Notes under the pieces: generated by a model
Seen by the model: the letters and a program-made list of their open reading frames with translations, nothing else
What the model was told of the DNA's origin: nothing
Databases searched by the model: none
Program-made: the position numbers and the translations under genes
Shown here: positions 55,980 to 64,000 of the stretch, piece by piece
How positions within the stretch are numbered: position 1 is the first letter of the stretch
Layout of the letters: every line of letters starts with the position of its first letter
Origin: Welwitschia mirabilis
Lineage: Eukaryota; Gnetophyta; Gnetopsida; Welwitschiales
Assembly (NCBI GenBank): GCA_051453625.1
Contig: JBOZIK010000001.1
Span: 14,509,654-14,573,653, forward strand
DNA: 64,000 nt
Direction: 5' to 3'

Positions 55980-56880
55980 TAGAATTTCCTAAGCATCAGC
56001 TTTAGTCTTGTTTTAAACATAGCAGATATTCTATATTACTAAATACTTTTAAAATAAAAGCATTTTAACCTTAGGCAAGGGGACCCACTATTACCATATT
56101 TGTTCATCTTAACAATGGAGGGACTAGGAGGATGTACTAGAAATGCAAAAGAGAAAGGTCTAGTACGACGTTGGGTCCCAACATATGATGGTGGGAAGAT
56201 TACAAATATTTAATCTATAAATGATACAGCTCTATCCTTCAACATTTTAGAGTTGTGATGGCTTTAGATAAGGGGACCCACCATCACCAGTATCGTTTGT
56301 CTTAGCAAATGGTGGGACTAGAAGGATCTGTTAGAAAAAGCAAAAGAGGAAGGTTATGTTGGCTCCTACCTCATATTAGTGAGGAACTTATAGATGTTCA
56401 ATTTGTAGATGGTACAATTTTATTCTCTGAAGATGATAGAGAGAACATTAACACTATTAGAAGGGGTTTATTGGATATTTTAGAAGTGACAAAATTACTA
56501 ATTAATTGTAAGAGATAAGGATTTCATTTAGAGAAAAGAAAATTGCACAAATTTACAAATATTCTTGGTTATCATATAAACCAAAAACTATTTGAGACTC
56601 CTTATTTTTTATGGGAGGTTTACCAAAAGTTTATGAAACTAGGTTTTAGAGATGGTCAATGAGAAAGTATAGGATTGACACAGAAATATGTTATCAAAGA
56701 CAAGGAGGGTTTAGCTTGTGAGAAGTCAAGTATAGCCTTTTATACCTTATACAATGTTAATGTGTCATACAAGTCTCTTATTCATCGTTTGGAGAAGATG
56801 GAAAGAGACTTTGCATGGGGAAATATGGTAGAAAAAGGATCACACACATTAAGGGGGAGCTAATTTGTGAAAGTTAAGAG
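55980..56880 (+). mobile_element. LINE reverse transcriptase fragment with internal duplication
   Basis: Plus strand. It reads QGDPLLPYLFILTMEGLGG at 56069-56130 and again, degraded, GPTITSIVCLSKWWD from 56270, because about 193 bases are duplicated in tandem (56069-56261 and 56262-56430). The second copy continues as LLPHISEELIDVQFVDGTIL, where FADD/FVDD of the catalytic site is FVDG. After it come RRGLLDILEVTKLLINCKR and RLEKMERDFAWGN, the LINE RT C-terminus. It has many stops. Confidence 0.75.
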
Positions 56881-59448
56881 GCTAAAAGTAGAGGATTAAA
56901 ACATCTATTAGGATTCAAATATGCATTAATAGGGTAATTAATATAACCACTATTAAATACGTCTAGACCATACGATAAGGTTATGAAGTTAAAATATCTA
57001 TGTAGTAATGTTCAAAGTGCCCAAATTCATTTAATCTTCATCTATACGGAGAGCTATATAGAAAGTTAGATGGGGATTGAGGAAATTTATGAGCGAAAGA
57101 GATGATAGATGGATATGAACAGAGAAGCAGAAAAATAAGCTTATGATATTATTTATCCAAGTTAGAAGGACATAATTAATGTATTATTTTAAAAAAAAGA
57201 ATTTTAACTCCATGATTAGGGTTGCCTATGCCTAAAACAATGTTTTAAATAGGGCGACATGTCGTCCTATAAACTTTCGCTTAACCTATAAACTTTTATT
57301 TAGAAAGTGTTTGTTTCAAAAAACATTTTGAAAATGTTGATAAAATATTATCAATTGTATATGTTGGTAATATGCTATGACACAAACCCCAAAAGTTGGC
57401 TACCAATGGGGAAAGAGGATGAAATAAAAAACAAAGGACAAGGCAAACACATGCCATCTCCAACAGTGTGTCTTATGTGACTCTGCTTGTGTCCTTTGAT
57501 CTTCAACCTTTCTTTGATCTTCTTTTTCATTTATTATAGATTTTTATCTTCTCCTTTAAACATGGTTTGATGACAAAACAGTTTCACAATTGTGTGATGT
57601 TGAAACAAGGGCAATAAAAGTAACTCACAAGTTTTGCAACATAAGCCTTTTTGGTAACTTAATTAAAATATCATAATGCAAGCATTTGAGGCACAACATG
57701 TGCAAGTATGCCTCGACTTGTATTTTGTAATGACACTTGATGTGATATTATACAACTTATATGTTATTCTTGTTACATGCTTTTTTTCCCACAATACCAT
57801 GCAATCAGCAATTGGTGTTATTATGGTTTGAATATTTTATATCATATGTTTCTTTTCCACAAATTCTAAAATTTTATAAACATTTTTTCAATAGTATTCA
57901 ACAAATTGTATGCAATGGGTAATATTTCCACATAATAACTTAGTTTTTAATTGTCTATGAACTCACTTATTTTTAATTGTTTATACATATTGCAAATATT
58001 ATATTTCCTCAATTTTTGAATAAAGCAATTATCAATATTCTACACTGACACCATGACATGTCTCTCCAGCATGACTTTTCATGCTATAAACATAAACCAA
58101 TTGCCTACACTTATATCATGGTCTAAAATTTGTAAAGGACAAATAAATATAGACTTTTTTAAGTTGAATATTAAAGAGACCCTTTATACCCATTATGCAA
58201 TAAAAAGGAAGAGATGCCAACGCATTTATTTATGCATTATGATATCATGTTACCATTTTAGTATAAGATTAGAGTAATTATGTGAAATTACTCTCTTTTA
58301 CCATTGAATCAAATCATGACAGCTAACACATGGACATGCATAGGCTCTAGAAAGATAGGGTACACATGGTAAGCTCTCTGTGTTTGCTATTGAATGCGAT
58401 TCAGACTACTAAAAATTCAAAAATTGGTAATGGCAAAGAGTAGCATAAAAGCTAGAGCTAGATGAGGGCAATTTAAGACTAAGTAGATATTTGCAAGTGG
58501 ACAGGGAAACAAAGATATAATTTAATGTTAGCATTCAAATATTGAACTTTATGTTTAACATTCAGTAAATCAGAAATAATACTTTATTTGAAAATTGTAA
58601 ACTTTTATTGTAGTGAATCTCTCAACATTATGTCCCAACCATAATAAAAACAAGTTTATCTTAGTTTTCAAAATAACAATAAATAACATGGAGAGTACCT
58701 TTGGTCACCTTTCTGGTTATCTCCTCCTTTTACTTTACAATTTTTTTACCCCAAAATCCTAACAGGTTGTAGAGGCTTTAACCTTTTCAATCCCTTAGAT
58801 TTAAAAGTTTTGGAACTTAGTATTTATAGGGTTAAGTCCGCTCCTCAGACCTTACACGCTATTTCATTACTCTACCATTAACTAAATGGCTGGATAAGTG
58901 TTCTAAGGTAGGCTGGTCTCTCCAGATAGGCTGGCTTTTCTAAATAGAAACCACAAAGAAGAACAGAATCTGCAAATTTTGAAGAAGATGACAGAATTAC
59001 AAGGTCAGCTACTCAACTTAAAATGATATCCTATCTTAAACCATAAGAATAAGCAATTAATTACTCTGAAGATGATACATGCTTCAGAAATACTTGAGAA
59101 AACCAGCCATCTCAAGAAGGCTTACAAATAAGTTACAGAATGATGAGCATTACTGTAGCCTATTGTAAGATTTTGAAAATCATTCCTTCTCCAAGATTTC
59201 AGGCTTGTAGTATGTGCTCATTGAAGAACAACAGGCAAAAGTTTCTACAACGAAAAGTGAAGGGAAAAAAATGAATTCTTTAGTTGATTAAGCAACCATT
59301 TATAGCATTAGGAGAAAGTAATATCTGCTTAATTAAGATTAATATAAAAAATACTCGTAGTGCTGTAATGCAGTCATGAGTATTTGAAATTAGCAGTGTC
59401 AATTAGCTTACGTTACTAAGTCCTCACACTTATGTACTTCTATGGATG
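56881..59448. other. AT-rich intergenic sequence
   Basis: No gene or RNA is readable. Palindrome GCGACATGTCGT lies at about 57255. Probably old repeat sequence. Confidence 0.45.
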
Positions 59449-60016
59449 TGATACATACTGGGAAAGCAAATAAAGTAGTTCTTCCTTTCGAGTGGGAAGA
59501 GATCACTCCTTAGTCTAATTGACTCAAAAATTCTCGATGCCTTTATTCTAAAAGAAGTCTAATTAAATACATAATGAAATCCTATAATAGTGGATCACTA
59601 ACTAATTCCACTATCTCCACTCCAATATNNNNNNNNNNNNNNNNNNNNNNNNNNNNNNNNNNNNNNNNNNNNNNNNNNNNNNNNNNNNNNNNNNNNNNNN
59701 NNNNNNNNNNNNNNNNNNNNNNNNNNNNAATTAAATACATAATGAAATCCTATAATAGTGGATCACTAACTAATTCCACTATCTCCACTCCAATCATACT
59801 GGACTACTACTAATAATAACTGATTCCACTATCTCCACTCCAACCATACTAGACTGTCACTAATAATAACTGAATGTAAATAATTTGACTAATTCAATAA
59901 GACTCTTTCAAATAATAATAAAATAAATTTAGAGACAATAATTTGAAAACCAATTAGGCATATGGGCCATGTTTGTGGATCTTCTTAATGGACCTGAATC
60001 ACTTTGGCCCGTATCA
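59449..60016 (-). repeat. 3' LTR of the integrase-less Gypsy element
   Basis: In plus coordinates it starts TGATACATACTGGG and ends GTATCA, next to the polypurine tract. A 100-N gap (59629-59728) splits it, and 64 bases before the gap are repeated after it. Confidence 0.82.
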
Positions 60017-61444
60017 TCTTCCTCCCTCTCATAAAAAGCCTTGTCCTCAAGGTCCAATTTACAAGCCTAGCCTGTGGAAGATATTGGAAGAGATGATGGA
60101 TCACAGCTGGAATGCACTTACGCTGATCTGTATAAATAATAAACCTGTGTCTGAAAAGGTAATGTTGCCATTTTTTTACTGCTTCTGTAACTCCAAATAA
60201 TTCTCTGGTATATGTTGATGCAGATTTCATGCTTGAAAGGAGTTTCTTGTTGAAAAAGGCTATGAGATGATCATTGGGTCAAAGAACTACTCCAACTGCA
60301 AGTCCAAAAGCATTAGTGATGGGTTCAAAGGGCAAAGAAAAGTTTGGTAGGACTAGGATAGGTAGGGTACTCATGAATGTTCTTAGGATAGTGAAAGCCT
60401 CAGAGGTAGATGTGTTTCAAGTAAACTAATTTGGTTTAAGCAAATCCGTGAGAGGAGAGGCTAAATAGGCATACCCATATACGATTCTCTGATAATACCC
60501 AGTAAGGCCAAGAAAGCCTCATAAGGCTGTAACCGTGATGGGTGCAGGTCACTCAACGATGGCTTGTATTTTATCGAGATCCACACAAACACTAGTAAAT
60601 GAGATAACATGACTAAGATAATGAACCAATGGAATACCAAAAATGCATTTAGAAAGTTTAGCATAAAACTTGTGTTCAGCAAGGAGAGAGAAAACTTGAG
60701 AGAGATGGTCTAGATGCTCTTGCCATAACTTATTAAAAACTAGTATATCATCAAAAANNNNNNNNNNNNNNNNNNNNNNNNNNNNNNNNNNNNNNNNNNN
60801 NNNNNNNNNNNNNNNNNNNNNNNNNNNNNNNNNNNNNNNNNNNNNNNNNNNNNNNNNTTAAAAACTAGTATATCATCAAAAAATACCAACACAAACTATC
60901 TTAAAAAGTCTCAGAATAAATCATTCATAGTTTCTTAGAAGGTTGAGGGAGCATTTATCAAACTGAATAGCATAACCAAAAATTCGTAGTGTTTGTCACA
61001 TGTTTAGAATGCTATCTTATGAGTATCCTTAAGACAAATGTGGATCTAGTGATAACCCGATCTGAGGTCAATCTTAGAGAAAAATTTAGCCCCATGTAGC
61101 TCATCCAGTAGCTCATCAACAATGTGAATAGAAAACTGATCTCAAATGATAATAGTATTTAAAGCCCTGTAATCGACACAGAAATGCTAAGTGCCATCCT
61201 TTTGTTTAACTAAAAGTACTGGGGATGAATAGGAATTGTTGGTTAGCTTAATGATACCATCTTTAAGCATCTTGGAAATAAGTTCAGTCATTACTTTTTT
61301 TTGGTATTGTGGGTAGCGATAAGGTTTAACATTAACGAGGCTAGTGTCAGGGAGCAGGTAAATCTAGTAGTCATAAGGACGAGCTGGTGGTAGGTCAGTA
61401 GGTTAATCACAAATAGCAAAGAAAGTAGCAAGTAAGGCCTTTAG
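60017..61444 (-). pseudogene. Gypsy reverse transcriptase and RNase H
   Basis: Minus strand. RT at 61400-60880 reads [57 protein letters not shown] and the catalytic FFDDILVFN just before the gap. From 60740 it continues [40 protein letters not shown]. RNase H at 60250-59985 reads STYTRELFGVTEAVKKWQHY and FIIYTDQRKCIPAV. Several frame stops are present. Confidence 0.9.
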
Positions 61445-61723
61445 NNNNNNNNNNNNNNNNNNNNNNNNNNNNNNNNNNNNNNNNNNNNNNNNNNNNNNNN
61501 NNNNNNNNNNNNNNNNNNNNNNNNNNNNNNNNNNNNNNNNNNNNNNNNNNNNNNNNNNNNNNNNNNNNNNNNNNNNNNNNNNNNNNNNNNNNNNNNNNNN
61601 NNNNNNNNNNNNNNNNNNNNNNNNNNNNNNNNNNNNNNNNNNNNNNNNNNNNNNNNNNNNNNNNNNNNNNNNNNNNNNNNNNNNNNNNNNNNNNNNNNNN
61701 NNNNNNNNNNNNNNNNNNNNNNN

Positions 61724-62910
61724 CAGGAATAATAGGTTAAAGGCATGGTCTTGAAAGGAAAGTAAAATAGGGGAACATTGGCCTTCGCATGTGATAGAGT
61801 CCCCGTTTCCTACTATTACTGGAAATTCATTAATAGCTAGGATAGGGAGTCCTAGAAATTAGATAATGTGGGGTTGAATGATGTTATGATTACTACCTGA
61901 ATTAATAAGAACTATAAAAGGCTAGCCCTTAATGGTTCCAATAACCCTTAGTATACAAGGGTAGGAAAATCCAAGGTATGCAGCTAAGGATAAATGGCAA
62001 GGGTTAGAGTCTCCATGTGGGTAAGAGGTAGGAATTATGGTCTGGTCTATGGGTGGCATAGGCTGGTCACCAGCTACGGGACCAGACGTGGGTATGGATG
62101 CGTCATTGAGGTCAGTGATAAGGAAATTAGAGTCAAGGCCATCATTGTTAATAAGGGTAAGGAACTGAGGTGTCTTACATTTATGGGAAGTGTTGTACTT
62201 CTTACTAAAATTGAAACAAAGGCTTTTAACATATTTATCTTGCATTTTATATTGAGTTTGGTGACAGACAAGTGAGTTAGAGGTAGGTTTATTAATTTGG
62301 GAAAAAGGAGTTTGGGATGGTCGTGATGGCAGTACTGGGAGAGCTAGTGGTGATGAAGAAAAAGAGGGTTGTGTACTTGGGAAATACCTGTTGGTAGGCT
62401 TAGAATCTACAATTTTAACCTCGATGAGTCGAGCCATGCCAATGGCTTATGAAATGATGACAGGGTGTAAAATAGCTAGCTCACATCGAATGTCCATGCA
62501 CAGACCTGAGATGAAGCAATCTAAAATGGCGTCTGCTAAAAGGCCAAAAACACGGTTATTGTGCTGCTCAAATGTGTACTGATACTCGAAGACAGTGCTG
62601 GTCTAATGTAACTTAAATAAGGCATCTCAATGATTCTCATACTTAGTAGGTCTCACATGGAGTTCCAAGTCACACTGAAAGGTAGTCCAGGTTGTGAACT
62701 GGTTATTAGCCAACATCCACTTGTACCAACTCAAAGCAGTCCCATGCATATAGAAAACAACCATAGCAATATGCTAATCCATAAGGGTATTATAAAAATT
62801 AAAGAAGTTCTCGGTGTGAAAGAACCAGTCCAATGGATTAGATCCCGTGAATGGGTTGAGGGTGGTTTTTGATTGTTTTTGTATGAATTAGAAGGATGGC
62901 ATGAATATTT
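61724..62910 (-). pseudogene. Gypsy gag and protease
   Basis: Minus strand. Gag at about 62860-62570 has NPLDWFFHTENFFNFYNTLM, YMHGTALSWYKWML and ATTW-like FTTWTTFQCDLELHVRPTKY, the retrotransposon gag core. The 62437-61922 frame follows, with a degraded zinc knuckle CFNFSKKYNTSHKC (second Cys replaced by Phe). The protease near 61920-61880 is IVLINSGSNHNII, with the catalytic Asp of DSG replaced by Asn. Confidence 0.85.
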
Positions 62911-63188
62911 ACTGCGGTGTGGTGGAAGAGGACACAACGTTAGGGTTGACAGCTGGGATGGAGGCGGAGGTGGGGGTAATGACCAAATGGAGAGAGGGTG
63001 GTAAAGATTTGAGGGAATGAATTTCAAAAAGGATTTTAGTGATATCGTTTTGATGACGCTATTGGGTATGGACTTATTCACCCTCATAATGAGTTTGAAA
63101 AGATCAGAATAATTCCATGAGGAGAGCAACTTAATCCTCAAGAAAGGAAGCTATGGAGGATTGTCTATTTTTCGAAGGCATAGGTTCA

Positions 63189-63203
63189 GGACTAAAAGAA
63201 CCA
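63189..63203 (-). other. Primer-binding site of the Gypsy element
   Basis: The minus strand reads TGGTTCTTTTAGTCC one base after the 5' LTR. The TGG start and position fit a tRNA primer site; I do not assign the tRNA. Confidence 0.65.
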
Positions 63204-63204
63204 A

Positions 63205-63408
63205 TGATATGTATTGGGAAAGAAAATAAAGTAGTTCTTCCTTTTAAGTAGGAAGAAATCATCCCTTAGTCTAATTAACTTAAAAATTCTCAATGCCTGT
63301 GTTCTGAAAGAAGTCTGATTAAATACATAATTAAATCCTATAATAGTGGATCACTAACTAATTCCACTATTTCCACTCCAATCATACTGGACTGCTACTA
63401 ACAATAAC
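63205..63408 (-). repeat. 5' LTR of the integrase-less Gypsy element, truncated by gap
   Basis: It matches 59449-59628 and its copy at 59729-59820. The remainder (about 350 bases by comparison) is missing at the 100-N gap 63409-63508. Confidence 0.85.
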
Positions 63409-63508
63409 NNNNNNNNNNNNNNNNNNNNNNNNNNNNNNNNNNNNNNNNNNNNNNNNNNNNNNNNNNNNNNNNNNNNNNNNNNNNNNNNNNNNNNNNNNNN
63501 NNNNNNNN

Positions 63509-64000
63509 ATAACAGTTCTGACCTAATGTTTTGTAGAAGAGAAAGTCTAGTATCTGATGTGGAAAAATAATCTTGGAGCTTGGATAGCCACTACAATGTT
63601 AGAGAAGAGACTGCATGAAAACTAGGTTATTCAATTCTAGAACGCGCATGTTCGGAATGTTGTCTTATGAGTATCCTTAGGACAAAAGTGGATCTGGTGA
63701 TAACCTGATCTGAGGTCAATCTTAAAGAAAATTTTAGGCCCCTGTAGTTCATCCAGTAGCTCATCAATAGTGGGAATAGGAAACTGATCCCGAATAGTAA
63801 TAGCATTTAAAGCCTTATAATCAATGCAAAAATCCCAAGTGCCATCCTTTTTTTTTGACTAAAAGTACTAGGTTTGAATAGGAACTATTAGTTGGCTTAA
63901 TGATACCATCTTTAAGCATCTCAGAAATAAGTTCAGTCATCACTTTTTTCTAGTATTGTGGATAGCAGTAAGGTTTAACATTAATGGGGCTAATGTTTGA
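63509..64000 (-). pseudogene. Second Gypsy RT copy at the right edge
   Basis: 63640-64000 closely repeats 61000-61340 (same strand), the RT part with the LRSGYH to KDG motifs in reversed order along the plus strand. It continues out of the window. The first 130 bases after the gap have no match to the other copy. Confidence 0.8.

Larger units (their letters stand above)
59449..63408 (-). mobile_element. Gypsy LTR retrotransposon lacking most of integrase
   Basis: Minus-strand element. The 3' LTR is 60016-59449; the 5' LTR starts at 63205 and is cut by a gap at 63409. They share GGGAAAG(C/A)AAATAAAGTAG and GTGGATCACTAACTAATTCC with few differences, so this insertion is younger than the Gypsy at 43412. 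The primer site TGGTTCTTTTAGTCC is at 63203-63189; a polypurine tract (GAGAGGGAGGAAGA) adjoins 60016. RNase H is followed at once by a short LDLEDKAF-type integrase tail, so integrase was deleted. Gaps lie at 59629, 60758 and 61445. Confidence 0.87.

Noticed and set aside
57250-57270. Palindrome GCGACATGTCGT as a binding site
   Set aside because: A single short palindrome in 64 kb is expected by chance and nothing nearby gives it context.

Overview
This window is nuclear DNA from a seed plant with a large, repeat-swollen genome. A gymnosperm is my best guess, but the sequence does not prove it. The reasons are AT-rich non-coding DNA, heavily decayed Copia, Gypsy, LINE and SINE copies on both strands, one host gene stretched over tens of kilobases by retroelement-filled introns, and 17 runs of N (about 3.9 kb) typical of a draft assembly. 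Nothing bacterial is present: there are no operons, CRISPR arrays or rRNA genes, and I see no intact tRNA gene.

The only host gene that looks functional is on the minus strand from 39230 down to at least 4603. It encodes a TORTIFOLIA1/SPIRAL2-type plant microtubule-associated protein. Five coding exons join in frame to give 869 residues: 39230-38538, 37448-37257, 37058-36953, 36834-36128 and 5511-4603. Intron 4 (5512-36127) is 30,616 bases long including gaps. The last short exon, roughly 60-70 residues by family length, was not found and probably lies beyond the left edge, so the elements at 1-4600 may also be intronic.

Intron 4 holds, from left to right: a tRNA-derived SINE (about 6039-6500); a pyrimidine-rich block (7.8-9.0 kb); plus-strand Copia debris (9.0-13.7 and 14.2-20.0 kb), itself hit by two SINEs with target-site duplications; an almost complete minus-strand Sirevirus-type Copia element (21917-30947) with paired LTRs, a GTAAG target duplication, primer site, gag, protease, integrase, reverse transcriptase, RNase H, a third env-like ORF and phased palindromic motifs; and a second, internally deleted Copia element with 0.2 kb LTRs (32616-35959). 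Intron 1 carries a tandem array with units of about 200 bp.

Right of the gene (39.2-64 kb) lie a LINE fragment (40.2 kb), a Gypsy element with paired LTRs (43412-50507) whose leader carries an unrecognised ORF, a broken copy of the chloroplast PPR gene HCF152 (52.8-53.5 kb), an unidentified decayed multi-exon gene (53.86-54.47 kb, minus), a GC-rich block and SINE (55.2-55.5 kb), another LINE (56.0-56.9 kb), and a Gypsy element that has lost most of its integrase (59449 to at least 63408). A second copy of that Gypsy family enters at the right edge.

The genes do not form a pathway. The story is one slow-growing host gene inside a retroelement graveyard. The points most worth following up are the giant intron with its datable insertions, the Sirevirus palindromes and env-like ORF, two SINE families with target duplications, and the unusual number of short tandem duplications.
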